A stretch of DNA of 34,301 nucleotides, taken from positions 1 to 34,301 of the forward strand of contig JAFYZT010000030.1 of assembly GCA_017548605.1 (NCBI GenBank). The letters are read 5' to 3'. The first letter of the stretch is position 1. Each line of letters opens with the position of its first letter. Origin of the DNA: Prevotella sp. GTDB taxonomy: Bacteria > Bacteroidota > Bacteroidia > Bacteroidales > Bacteroidaceae. Below the pieces are notes generated by a model. The model was not told where the DNA came from. It ran no database searches and was given only the letters and a program-made list of their open reading frames with translations. Shown in pieces: positions 1-7,311 of the stretch. The position numbers and the translations under genes were made by a program.

Positions 1-140
1 CCCTCTTATAACTTCCCTCCCAAACAGACATTTGTCCAAACTCCCAAACTCCTAAACTCCCAAACTCCCTCTTATAACTTCCCTCCCAAACAGACATTTG
101 TCCAAACTCCCAAACTCCTAAACTCCCAAACTCCCTCTTA
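1..140. repeat. 66-bp tandem repeat upstream of GH13 gene
   Basis: Two perfect 66-bp copies (1-66, 67-132) are followed by the first 8 bases of a third (133-140); the GH13 start codon lies 5 bases later. Each unit contains shorter degenerate repeats of the type AAACTCCC or AAACTCCT and is almost free of G on the plus strand. Each copy also carries GACATTTG (27-34, 93-100), one base away from the TAnnTTTG promoter element. The array may continue upstream of the window. Confidence 0.9.
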
Positions 141-145
141 ATATT

Positions 146-2035
146 ATGAAAAGATTTTGTTTGTTTATATGCTTTTTGTTAAGTATGAATGTCGTGATGA
201 AAGCAGCTGTGAAAGTTGACCGCGTGGAGCCAGCTAATTGGTTCGTGGGCATGAAAAACCCGTCGTTACAGTTGATGGTCTATGGTCAGGGTATCAAGGA
301 TGCCGAGGTCAGCACCGACTATCCCGGTGTGCGCATTGACAGCGTGGTACGTCTTGAATCACCTAATTACCTTTTGGTCTATCTTAACCTGTCAGGTGCC
401 CAGGCTGGCACCATGAACCTCACGTTCAAGGTGGGCAAGCAGACCAAGAAAATAGCCTATCCCTTGCTCTCCCGTGAGATGTCTGGAGAACGGCGCACAG
501 GTTTCTCCAATGCCGACGTGCTCTATATGCTCATGCCCGACCGTTTCGCCAGTGGCAGCACGGCGAACGACCAGATTAAGGGCATGCGGGCCTATAAGAA
601 CGACCGTTCGCAGCCGTCACTCCGCCATGGCGGTGACCTTGAGGGACTGCGCCAGCACCTCGACTATTTCAACGAACTGGGTGTCACGGCATTGTGGTTC
701 ACGCCCGTGCTTGAGAACGACTCACCCGACACCGATAATGGCTTCAGTACCTACCACGGCTATGCCACGACCGACTATTACCGGGTTGATCCGCGCTTCG
801 GCACCAACGAAGAATATAAGCAACTCATCAACGAGGCTCACCAACATGGTCTGAAGGTGGTCATGGACATGATATTCAACCACTGTGGCTTCCACCACCC
901 GTGGGTGTCCGACATGCCGTCACGCGATTGGTTTAACCTGCCGGAGTGGCTCGATGGCAACCCCGAGGGAAGGGAGAATGACCGTTTCCTGCAAACATCC
1001 TATAAACTGACGCCGGTGATGGATCCCTATGCCTCTGAGGTGGATATGAAAGAGACTGTCGAGGGATGGTTCGTAACGTCTATGCCCGACCTGAACCAGA
1101 AAAACCCGCATGTGATGACTTATCTCATCCAGAACAGCAAATGGTGGATAGAGACTGTGGGCATCGATGGCATCCGTATGGATACCTATCCTTATGCCGA
1201 CCGCGAGGGCATGGCACGGTGGATGAAGGAACTCGACGAGGAATATCCCAATTTCAATACCGTGGGTGAGACATGGGTTACCGAGCCGGCCTATACGGCG
1301 GCATGGCAGAAAGGGTCGCGGTTGTCCGACAGTAACAGCTACCTTAAGACGGTGATGGACTTCAGTTTCTTTGAGAAACTATCGCAGGCGAAGAACGAGG
1401 AGACCGATGCGTGGTGGAACGGATATAACCGCATCTATAACAGTCTGGTCTATGACTATCTCTATCCCAATCCATCGAGCGTCATGGCATTCATCGAGAA
1501 CCATGACACCGACCGATTCTTGGGCAATGGTTGCGACACGCTGGCACTCAAGCAGGCACTCGCTCTCTTGCTCACCATCAACCGCACACCACAGCTCTAT
1601 TATGGTACGGAGATTCTCATGAACGGCACTAAAGAGGTGACCGACGGTAATGTGCGTAAGGATTTCCCCGGTGGCTTCCCGGGTGACAAACACAATGCTT
1701 TCACTGCGGAGGGACGCACGAAGGCGGAGAATGCGATGTTCAACTGGCTCAGTCGTTTGCTCCATTGGCGACAGGGCAACGAGGTGATTACAAAAGGTAA
1801 GCAGACGCAGTTTATCCCATATCAGGGTGTCTATGTCATCGCCCGTCGTTATGCCGGACGCACGGTACTTACCATTCTCAATGGCACCACGCAGACTGCC
1901 GTTATGCCCGTGAAACGCTATGCTGAGGTCATCGGCACCACCACCGTCGCCAAGGATGTCATCACTGGCCGCAACGTCCGTCTCGACCACGACCTCAACC
2001 TGCGTCCCCGCCAAACCCTCATCATTGAGTTCTAA
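146..2035 (+). CDS. GH13 alpha-amylase family enzyme, SusA/neopullulanase-like
   Basis: Probable periplasmic enzyme that cleaves alpha-1,4 glucans, cyclodextrins or pullulan, similar in layout to Bacteroides SusA. The 629-residue protein has a signal peptide (about 1-20), an N-terminal beta domain like that of cyclomaltodextrinases (about 22-110), a TIM barrel and a C-terminal beta domain (about 545-629). All GH13 signature regions are visible: DMIFNH at 241-246, GIRMD with nucleophile D346, GETW with acid/base E375, and ENHD with D454. MPDLN at 313-317 matches a further conserved region. Length fits SusA-type enzymes (about 620). The start is the first ATG and gives a clean signal peptide. 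No lipobox is seen, so it is soluble rather than surface anchored like SusG. No SusC/SusD genes are in view, so its regulon is unknown. Substrate is inferred from the family. Confidence 0.9.
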   Translation: MKRFCLFICFLLSMNVVMKAAVKVDRVEPANWFVGMKNPSLQLMVYGQGIKDAEVSTDYPGVRIDSVVRLESPNYLLVYLNLSGAQAGTMNLTFKVGKQTKKIAYPLLSREMSGERRTGFSNADVLYMLMPDRFASGSTANDQIKGMRAYKNDRSQPSLRHGGDLEGLRQHLDYFNELGVTALWFTPVLENDSPDTDNGFSTYHGYATTDYYRVDPRFGTNEEYKQLINEAHQHGLKVVMDMIFNHCGFHHPWVSDMPSRDWFNLPEWLDGNPEGRENDRFLQTSYKLTPVMDPYASEVDMKETVEGWFVTSMPDLNQKNPHVMTYLIQNSKWWIETVGIDGIRMDTYPYADREGMARWMKELDEEYPNFNTVGETWVTEPAYTAAWQKGSRLSDSNSYLKTVMDFSFFEKLSQAKNEETDAWWNGYNRIYNSLVYDYLYPNPSSVMAFIENHDTDRFLGNGCDTLALKQALALLLTINRTPQLYYGTEILMNGTKEVTDGNVRKDFPGGFPGDKHNAFTAEGRTKAENAMFNWLSRLLHWRQGNEVITKGKQTQFIPYQGVYVIARRYAGRTVLTILNGTTQTAVMPVKRYAEVIGTTTVAKDVITGRNVRLDHDLNLRPRQTLIIEF

Positions 2036-2070
2036 CCTTCGTCTAGAATTCCCTTTACAGCTATCATATT

Positions 2071-2184
2071 TTCCCCCTCTTACAAGTGAGGCTAGGAGAG
2101 GTTTCCTTGAAAAAGGAAACCTCTCTCCCTTTCCGAAGTAAGCTAACTTCTCCACTCCATAGGAGAGGTTAGGGGGAGGCTATC
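2071..2184. repeat. intergenic palindromic element with GAAA-loop hairpin
   Basis: The gap between the GH13 gene and the next convergent gene is filled by an imperfect palindrome rich in CCCCCTC and GAGAGG. Its core is a 13-bp perfect stem (2096-2108 with 2113-2125) closed by a GAAA loop. The outer arms pair loosely (CCCCCTCTTAC near 2073, GGTTAGGGGGAGG near 2168). It could act as a two-way terminator or mRNA-stabilising hairpin. No T-run follows on either strand, so a repeat element of the REP type is equally possible. Confidence 0.6.
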
Positions 2185-2550
2185 CTAATGTGCCGCTCTG
2201 GTTCCGATTTTCTTACCCTCTTTGTTCCATATGTAAATCCAGGAGCCGAGGCGGCTAGTGAACGTCTCGCCCGTCACGGCCACTACCTCTCCAACGGTAC
2301 TTACACTCATGGTCTTTATTTTGCTACCTTTGGCATCATAGATATAGTACCATGAACCGTTCTTTACCACGAAGAGAGAGGCACTGTAGCCTTGCAACTC
2401 GCCGATGTTAGTGGGGAGCGTCTTCACTTTCTTGCCATCTTGGTCGTAGATGTAATACCACGACCCCGAGGTCTCAATATAACTGATACTTTGTGCTTGC
2501 ATTGTCATGGCAGCGAACAATAATAGAATGGATGTCAGTAGTTTCTTCAT
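2185..2550 (-). CDS. small secreted protein with three GSWYYIYD-type repeats
   Basis: Function not recognised. The 121-residue protein starts with a signal peptide (1-19, ending MQA) and then carries three repeats of about 37 residues, each with GSW-Y-IY/IW followed by a D/N-x-x-GKK turn (GSW at 29-31, 65-67 and 102-104). The repeats look like short beta hairpins related to the SH3-like fold of the upstream protein. An upstream in-frame ATG at 2586 is rejected because the promoter element TATATTTG (2575-2582, minus) lies inside that extension. The ATG at 2550 gives a normal signal peptide. It is probably exported; no lipobox is present. Confidence 0.75.
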   Translation of the reverse strand: MKKLLTSILLLFAAMTMQAQSISYIETSGSWYYIYDQDGKKVKTLPTNIGELQGYSASLFVVKNGSWYYIYDAKGSKIKTMSVSTVGEVVAVTGETFTSRLGSWIYIWNKEGKKIGTRAAH

Positions 2551-2574
2551 AATATGTCTAGTTAGATTTTTCTG

Positions 2575-2582
2575 CAAATATA
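2575..2582 (-). promoter_or_regulatory. -7 promoter element of the 2185-2550 gene
   Basis: On the minus strand this reads TATATTTG, an exact match to the Bacteroidetes -7 element TAnnTTTG, 24 bases before the ATG at 2550. No clear TTTG -33 box is seen at 19-21 bases upstream. Confidence 0.6.
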
Positions 2583-2690
2583 GCATTTTTCCCTGAAACA
2601 GCCATCATCTATCGCTGTTTTTATGACTTACCGCTGATACTATTGTCTCTTTTTTTGTTCGTCATTCGTCACTCGTCACTCACGCATCCA

Positions 2691-3206
2691 TCATTCCGCA
2701 TAACTGACATCCTTGCTAATCCAATACACTTTACCTTCGTGTGACACTTTATACCAGTTGCCCTGTTCGCCAAGGTATTTGAATGAGTCTTCAAAGTAAG
2801 CACGCCGTCCACTATCTTTGCCGCCTGGACCGAGACGCAGTCGCACGCCGCCATCATTGGCAGAAGACACGGTCACCCAGTCCGGCGTTTGTTTGGTACT
2901 GCGCTTGGTATATTGTGAAGGAATCCACACATATTCCTGACCATAGTCAACCTCATACCATCCGTTACGTTGATCTGACACTTTCAGACGATCTCCTTTG
3001 TTGAAGGGACAGTCTATCTCCGTGCTTGCTGAGTTGGGATCCCAGCGCGCTTTGAAGTTGGTGGCTGTGATTTCAACGTAGAATCCCTTGTCTTGTTCCA
3101 CAGTCTCCACACCATTGAAGGGGGCGTTAACTGGTGACGCGAAAATCGGCATCACGAGGGAGAGAGCAATGGCCATAACGGCCTGAATTATCCAATTCTT
3201 TTTCAT
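2691..3206 (-). CDS. secreted protein with two SH3b-like domains
   Basis: Exported protein of 171 residues, cell-wall or periplasmic role inferred from SH3b folds. It has a signal peptide (about 1-24). The first SH3-like domain (about 40-100) has GDRLKV, NGWYEV and EYVWIP, the usual strand-turn-strand pattern. The second (about 110-168) has VRLRLGPG, FKYLGEQGNWYKV and KVYWIS, close to the typical R-x-R-x-GP ... WYKV ... GWI pattern of SH3_3 domains. No catalytic domain is attached, so it may bind peptidoglycan or protein rather than cut it. Start: first ATG, giving MKKNW and a hydrophobic core. The gene lies 140 bases upstream of the small repeat protein on the same strand and the two may have related roles. 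Confidence 0.8.
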   Translation of the reverse strand: MKKNWIIQAVMAIALSLVMPIFASPVNAPFNGVETVEQDKGFYVEITATNFKARWDPNSASTEIDCPFNKGDRLKVSDQRNGWYEVDYGQEYVWIPSQYTKRSTKQTPDWVTVSSANDGGVRLRLGPGGKDSGRRAYFEDSFKYLGEQGNWYKVSHEGKVYWISKDVSYAE

Positions 3207-3225
3207 CTTTATTGCTTTTTATTTG

Positions 3226-3481
3226 TGTCCGCTAAAAAAATCAAGCCCATTTAGAAATATCTGTTTTGTCGGACAGCCGATGTATTAGACATATAGATAG
3301 CCTATTTCAGGGTTAAAACCTCAGGAAAAGGCTCAAGAAGTGCAAATAAAGCCAAGTTTCATAGCTTCAACGTAAAATACAAAGCCCTTTTTTAGCGGAC
3401 AGCCGTTGATGGAGTTCAAAAGGGGGGCTTGTCAAGCGGATAATCCTGTAAATATGGAGGGTGAAATAGGTTTAGCGGACA
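3226..3481. repeat. 256-bp gap element with 11-bp terminal inverted repeats
   Basis: The 315-base gap (3207-3521) has no credible gene. It is bounded by TGTCCGCTAAA (3226-3236) and its exact reverse complement TTTAGCGGACA (3471-3481). A third copy of the latter lies inside (3391-3401), and a variant GTCGGACAGCCG occurs near 3268. ATTGCTTTT is found just outside both ends (3211-3219 and near 3487), which could be a target duplication or chance. A MITE-like element or a set of regulator sites are both possible. Confidence 0.45.
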
Positions 3482-3521
3482 GTAATAATTGCTTTTATAA
3501 ATTGATACAGTTCTTTTTGTA

Positions 3522-3767
3522 TCAGAAAGAACTATTTTTGAATTGTAGAAATAAAAGAAAAAAACCTTGAAATAAGGCTAACCAGCCCCAATAACGTGTA
3601 TAACTTCCTTTTCTTCGTAAGTATGGAATTATAAAAGTGATGAGAAAAAAGGCAAATTCTGCCCCTGCACCAACGAGATAACTTCTCGTGGTAATGGCAA
3701 AAGCATCAATACCTATCGATATAATAAGCCAAATTAATGAAATAATAAAACGTATAAATCCTTGCAT
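3522..3767 (-). CDS. small membrane protein
   Basis: Not recognised. The 81-residue product is strongly hydrophobic with about three membrane segments (roughly 4-24, 32-50, 61-76) separated by short basic loops such as RRKGSYTR. It starts with ATG and is the last gene of the minus-strand lipoprotein/membrane cluster, 87 bases after the preceding gene. Base composition is AT-rich like its neighbours and unlike the efflux genes. It could be a real small inner-membrane protein; the lack of any recognised family keeps confidence moderate. Confidence 0.55.
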   Translation of the reverse strand: MQGFIRFIISLIWLIISIGIDAFAITTRSYLVGAGAEFAFFLITFIIPYLRRKGSYTRYWGWLALFQGFFLLFLQFKNSSF

Positions 3768-3854
3768 TTTATGTTCTTTTTTCGTCTTATGAAGTTTATT
3801 GTTAAAGTTGTTTCTGACTGCAACCAGAATAGATTGCAGCCAGAAAACAAATCA

Positions 3855-4598
3855 TTATAATCCCAACGCCCTTCTTGCATCTTCCATGCCTTGCTGCATC
3901 TGTTTTCTTGCATCTTCCATACCTTGTTGCATCTGTTGACGCACCTCTTCTTGTGCCTGTTGCATTTGTTGACGTACATCTTCTTGAGCCTGTCTCATTT
4001 GACTGCTCACCTGTTGTTGGGCTCTTCTCATCTCTCTTCCAAAATCCCCGGCACTGGGAATACTCGGCACATCGCTTGATGTTTCGTCGTTATATTCTCC
4101 TTCATCTGACGAACTGCCGCTTTGGGCTGTTGACGGGCTATAATGTCTACCACCTGCTCCTTCATTCACTTTAAAAGTGCTCCCAATTTTAAATGTTTCA
4201 CCACCTTCTTCCCGTACATCAAACTTTATGGAAGCCGTTTCGTCAACGCCAAGAGCCATTATAGCTTTTAATTCATCGCCATCTAATATGTGGTCAGTTT
4301 CATCTTTATATATGACATCCCCCTTGTCGTCTCTAATTTCAATGGTAAATTGTGGTTCATATCCATTCGGCCAACCGTATTCAATCCCTTCGTGCCATGG
4401 CGCAGGTAATCCTTCCTTAATGCGTCTTATTTCAACATTGATGTCATGTCCTTTCAGCATATACTCCCTGTCAACAACTTCAAAATAGTCACTTAGGGGA
4501 CCAGTAATTTTAACTTGTGAAGGTTTCATTCCTCCTCCTCCGCATGATGATAAAACCATGGAGCCAATAATAATTGCAAAAAATGATAGTCTTTTCAT
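3855..4598 (-). CDS. lipoprotein with C-terminal 11-residue coiled-coil repeats
   Basis: Uncharacterised lipoprotein of 247 residues. The signal peptide ends in a lipobox (LSSC, C19) followed by GGGG. Residues about 27-145 form a beta-rich domain (VKITGPLSDYFEVVD through ASIKFDV) of a kind common in hypothetical Bacteroidales lipoproteins. A Ser/Glu-rich linker (about 150-180) leads to five tandem 11-residue repeats at 191-245, each of the form QQ-A/G-x-E-D/E-x-R-x-QM. The period of 11 predicts a straight, slightly right-handed coiled coil rather than a heptad coil. The repeats are also visible in the DNA as 33-bp units (3864-4028), so copy number may vary between strains. It lies 97 bases downstream of the zinc-ribbon gene on the same strand. 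Confidence 0.8.
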   Translation of the reverse strand: MKRLSFFAIIIGSMVLSSCGGGGMKPSQVKITGPLSDYFEVVDREYMLKGHDINVEIRRIKEGLPAPWHEGIEYGWPNGYEPQFTIEIRDDKGDVIYKDETDHILDGDELKAIMALGVDETASIKFDVREEGGETFKIGSTFKVNEGAGGRHYSPSTAQSGSSSDEGEYNDETSSDVPSIPSAGDFGREMRRAQQQVSSQMRQAQEDVRQQMQQAQEEVRQQMQQGMEDARKQMQQGMEDARRALGL

Positions 4599-4695
4599 TA
4601 CGATTATTTTTTATTATTGCCTACTGCCTTTTTTCCTTCGCTTTGCGAACTTTAGATTGATGGTTCAAGCGCTTCGGCTTTTCTTGTTTTGTCGG

Positions 4696-4836
4696 TTATT
4701 TAAATATGGGTAAATCGTTTCTCAGTTTCCTAAGAGGTTCCCATTGTTCACAATAAGGACAACTCAGAAAGATACGAGGTTTCAAATGACCGCATATTTC
4801 ACATCTTATACAAGGATATAATGTTAATATTTTCAT
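4696..4836 (-). CDS. 46-residue zinc-ribbon-like protein
   Basis: A short gene that is easily missed. The product starts MKILTLYPCIRCEICG and carries CxxCxxC near the N-terminus (C9, C12, C15) and CPYC at 26-29, i.e. paired CxxC knuckles 11 residues apart, the spacing of a small zinc ribbon. A basic C-terminal tail follows. Its ATG (4836-4834) overlaps the TGA of the upstream membrane protein as ATGA, the standard arrangement for translational coupling, and this strongly supports it as a real gene. Zinc binding is inferred from the cysteines; partner and role are unknown. The coupling suggests it acts with the four-helix membrane protein. Confidence 0.75.
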   Translation of the reverse strand: MKILTLYPCIRCEICGHLKPRIFLSCPYCEQWEPLRKLRNDLPIFK

Positions 4837-5531
4837 GTTTGAACTTGATTTAATTGTTCTTCTTTCTCTTCTGTGATATGGTTCAAAGCATTGAAGTTTT
4901 CTACCATTATTGCAGCCCTATGTATGTCTGCAATGTCTCTGATGTTATTGTTTATGGTGGCCATCAATCGCATTCTTTCTGAGATATAACGTGTAATGAA
5001 AATGATGCCGTAAGAAATGAGTACTGTGGATAGCCAGAGCGGAATGAGAGATAAGAAGAGTATAAGCCATGTCCCATGTCTGTACATGTGTACATCATCA
5101 ATGATTTCTTTATTGGTCGTTGCCAACAAAAGATATAGGAAAAAACTTGTACCGATTACCAACAGACAGAATAAAATGGCACCAATCTCCCCACTACTTT
5201 TAATGTTGTCGGCAAAGAGGGGAATAGCCACGGAGTCATCCCCTGGCTTTATTTTTTTTTCCAAATTGTTGGATCGGTTCCACCATAGTGCAAAGACGAA
5301 GATAGATACCGCCAATAAATAAATAGTATAAAGTATAAGTACAATATACGCCAGAGTTCCGTCGATTCGCCTGAAAAATTTTAATCCAGGAATGATGGAG
5401 ACGATTAGTATTGGTAAAATGAACGGAGGTATTCCTTTCAGACGATAAAACCATTTTGTCGGTTTGATGAGAAAGTTACCATCATCAATAAGTTGAAGAA
5501 ATTTGTAAAAATATAGTTTAATTATATCCAT
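4833..5531 (-). CDS. four-helix integral membrane protein
   Basis: Not recognised. The 232-residue product has no signal peptide but four clear membrane segments (about 34-52, 60-84, 115-137, 154-181), a polar loop (85-113) and a cytoplasmic-looking C-terminal tail of about 50 residues (182-232) rich in N, E and Q that may form a helix. It starts with ATG 25 bases after the stop of the upstream lipoprotein gene. Its stop overlaps the start of the zinc-ribbon gene (ATGA). The order lipoprotein, membrane protein, zinc ribbon, lipoprotein suggests an envelope complex, but this is inference only. Confidence 0.75.
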   Translation of the reverse strand: MDIIKLYFYKFLQLIDDGNFLIKPTKWFYRLKGIPPFILPILIVSIIPGLKFFRRIDGTLAYIVLILYTIYLLAVSIFVFALWWNRSNNLEKKIKPGDDSVAIPLFADNIKSSGEIGAILFCLLVIGTSFFLYLLLATTNKEIIDDVHMYRHGTWLILFLSLIPLWLSTVLISYGIIFITRYISERMRLMATINNNIRDIADIHRAAIMVENFNALNHITEEKEEQLNQVQT

Positions 5532-5556
5532 GGTTAGTTGTTTTCTTCATTTATAG

Positions 5557-6402
5557 TTAAGGTTGTATTGCTTGTAACGAACGAACTAATAAATTGTTGA
5601 GCCGAGTTAATTGCGCTTGAGACATGTCTCCTTTACAGGCATCTAATCTGTTTGCTAAATCTTCCGCTTGTTCTGCTAATCTTGCATTTTCAATAATTGC
5701 AGCATGATCGCCATTGTGGATTCTTCTCGCTAAAGATGCACTCATATTGATATATCTCTCATAGGCATCTAACATGGCATCAATATTTGATGAACTGCCT
5801 CTGCTGGCGCCTTGACTGGTAACTGGCTCATTTACTTGTTCATAGCCACTTGATGGTGGCATGCTCTGTGGTGAGTTGGGAACCCCACTATAAGGAGGGC
5901 CTTCATAACCGTCATTGTCCTCATAGTCGTAGAGGAAACCACGACCTTGACCGTCACCAGTGACATCTTCCACATCTTTTACAACAATCTCAAATGACAT
6001 TTGTTGACCTCGGAAATTTACAAAAACGCCTTTGTAGCCATGCCCAAAGCCGTATCTTCCATCAAAATGACCCGTTGGCTGTCCTTGGTTGTTTACCTCA
6101 TGAAGTTCCAAATGGCCGTCATCGTTAAGAACACCATTCAGTTTCAATGGGCTATTGGGGCCTTGACTGTGGTAATAGTAAGTTCCCGACACCATCTGCC
6201 CCTTACACTCAATAGACATTTCTATACCATAGCGGCCATCAATGAGACCCGATAAGATGGCCTTTTGATCAACTTCCTTGGGTTGCGCTTTTACTTCGGT
6301 CTTCTCTTTTGGCTCTTCTGATTCACCTGCCTTTTCTGCTTTTTGGGAGCAGGAGGCTGTAGTGATCAGTACAAATAAACTAATATATAATGCTATTTTC
6401 AT
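5557..6402 (-). CDS. uncharacterised lipoprotein with C-terminal helical domain
   Basis: Lipoprotein of 281 residues: signal peptide with lipobox TASC (C18), a charged Lys/Glu linker (20-45), a beta-rich domain (about 50-150, with the strand pattern DGRYGIEMSIECKG, VSGTYYYHSQG and GHFDGRYGFGHG), a Pro/Ser/Gly-rich low-complexity segment (about 155-205) and a helical C-terminal domain (about 208-280, SNIDAMLDAYERYI through LNNLLVRSLQAIQ). The last domain resembles the helical tails of other Bacteroidales hypothetical lipoproteins. Function unknown. It sits between the small acidic lipoprotein (50 bases upstream) and the four-helix membrane protein (25 bases downstream), all co-directional, so co-transcription is likely. 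Confidence 0.75.
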   Translation of the reverse strand: MKIALYISLFVLITTASCSQKAEKAGESEEPKEKTEVKAQPKEVDQKAILSGLIDGRYGIEMSIECKGQMVSGTYYYHSQGPNSPLKLNGVLNDDGHLELHEVNNQGQPTGHFDGRYGFGHGYKGVFVNFRGQQMSFEIVVKDVEDVTGDGQGRGFLYDYEDNDGYEGPPYSGVPNSPQSMPPSSGYEQVNEPVTSQGASRGSSSNIDAMLDAYERYINMSASLARRIHNGDHAAIIENARLAEQAEDLANRLDACKGDMSQAQLTRLNNLLVRSLQAIQP

Positions 6403-6452
6403 TTTTTGACGGGTTTGTTTAACACTTTATTTAAATACTGAAATTATATCAA

Positions 6453-6815
6453 TCATTCATCGTCGTCCTCCTCGTCATTGTCCTCCTCGTCATCACTATC
6501 AACGATACGGGTTCCTTTGGTCGCTCTTTCTAACCTTCGAATTTTTCTTTGGTTATTTCTTTTCTCCTTTCTTATTTCCTTCTTGTCTCTGCCGGAAAAG
6601 TCACATTCTTTTTCCAATTGTTCTAACTCGTCATTCAATGCGACACATTTTTTTGCTTTCGAATCGGAAACACTAATGGAGCCGGATTTCGTTATCTCTT
6701 CAAGTAACTCTATATAGTCCTCTTGAAGACTGACATATTTCCTTTCCTTGGATTGACATGCAACAATCATAATTGTAAATAATGTCGCTGTAAGTACATA
6801 AATAGTTTTTTTCAT
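6453..6815 (-). CDS. small lipoprotein with acidic tail
   Basis: Uncharacterised 120-residue lipoprotein. The signal peptide ends IVAC (C20). A helical, strongly charged middle (about 25-100; ELLEEI, LNDELEQLEKE, KKEIRKEKRNNQRKI) probably forms a coiled coil. The last 15 residues are almost all Asp/Glu. The ATG at 6815 is preferred over an upstream in-frame start at 6854 because it gives MKKTIYVL and a proper signal peptide. It is the first gene of the cluster running to 3522. The nearest exact promoter element lies far upstream at 7150-7157, which would give it a leader of about 330 bases. Confidence 0.75.
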   Translation of the reverse strand: MKKTIYVLTATLFTIMIVACQSKERKYVSLQEDYIELLEEITKSGSISVSDSKAKKCVALNDELEQLEKECDFSGRDKKEIRKEKRNNQRKIRRLERATKGTRIVDSDDEEDNDEEDDDE

Positions 6816-6859
6816 AATTTTAAGTGTTATTTTTACATATAAATTATTATCCAATAATT

Positions 6860-7145
6860 ATTCCACACAACGAAGGTGTGAGCCTTCCTTGCATCCTTTG
6901 CTGGAAGGTTCTGGAATACCCGTGAAAGAAAGAATGAAATCAGCTCACACCTGTAGGAATATATATGCCATCCATGCAACAGCATGGCAGCGCGATATAA
7001 ACGCTACAGGAGAAGCAGCCTTCAGACTTTTGCCCCTTTCACATGTATTTGCCGTAGCAAATCCATCATAAGAATTTTCCAGATTCTCCAGCGGGTTAAA
7101 GTTTTTAGCTCTCCTCGATGTCTGCTGCCCCTTTCTCAGGACGGC
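6860..7145 (-). ncRNA. candidate structured RNA or long 5' leader
   Basis: This minus-strand stretch follows an exact TAnnTTTG promoter and is dense in perfect stems. They are: ATTTGC/GCAAAT with a TACG loop (7047-7062); CCATGC/GCATGG with a 4-base loop (6972-6987); 7 bp pairing 6950-6956 with 7004-7010; 10 bp pairing 6874-6883 with 6943-6952; and inside the last, CCTTCC/GGAAGG (6883-6888 with 6903-6908). The 7-bp and 10-bp stems share bases 6950-6952, so they compete or stack. No T-run ends it, so it reads as a leader of the lipoprotein cluster (ATG 6815). It matches no riboswitch class I know. A free small RNA is the alternative. Confidence 0.45.
7059..7083. repeat. 25-bp direct repeat, copy 1
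   Basis: Begins AAATCCATCATAAGA and matches 9076-9100 in the same orientation at 23 of 25 positions. The two copies lie on either side of the AAA ATPase gene, about 2.0 kb apart. Copy 1 is inside the structured leader. Confidence 0.7.
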
Positions 7146-7149
7146 GGTA

Positions 7150-7157
7150 CAAAGATA
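7150..7157 (-). promoter_or_regulatory. -7 promoter element for the structured leader
   Basis: Minus-strand TATCTTTG, an exact TAnnTTTG match. Transcription would start near 7144, just before the run of stems. A second exact match, TATGTTTG, lies upstream at 7262-7269 (minus). Neither has a clear -33 TTTG. Confidence 0.55.
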
Positions 7158-7272
7158 GAGATTTTTCTTGAAACTGTCATCATCGTGAGCTGATTTTTTT
7201 CGGTTATAGTTGTGTTTGCGCACACAAGGGACACCATGTCCTTACGCGCCAATAGTTTCTGCAAACATACGT

Positions 7273-7311
7273 CATTTTTCGGGGGAAAAGAAATGTCACG
7301 CCCGAAAAATG
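7273..7311 (-). terminator. 11-bp inverted repeat downstream of the AAA ATPase gene
   Basis: CATTTTTCGGG (7273-7283) pairs perfectly with CCCGAAAAATG (7301-7311) across a 17-base loop, about 130 bases after the ATPase stop on the minus strand. The A/T-rich outer stem could act as a terminator, but no clean T-run follows. The rest of 7158-7440 holds a second -7 element (7262-7269) and a short GTGTTTGCGCACAC palindrome; I see no gene in it. Confidence 0.35.

Noticed and set aside
1-140. CRISPR array
   Set aside because: The 66-bp copies are adjacent with no unique spacers, and no cas genes are near.
1379-2155. Open frame of 258 codons on the minus strand
   Set aside because: Antisense to the GH13 gene including its region IV motif; no signal or domain.
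3734-3979. Open frame of 81 codons on the minus strand
   Set aside because: Overlaps the repeat part of the 3855-4598 lipoprotein in another frame; a shadow of the 33-bp repeats.
6945-7223. Open frame of 92 codons on the minus strand with a GTG start
   Set aside because: It contains the exact promoter element at 7150-7157 and runs through several perfect RNA stems. The product has no domain-like pattern. The region fits a structured leader better than a gene.
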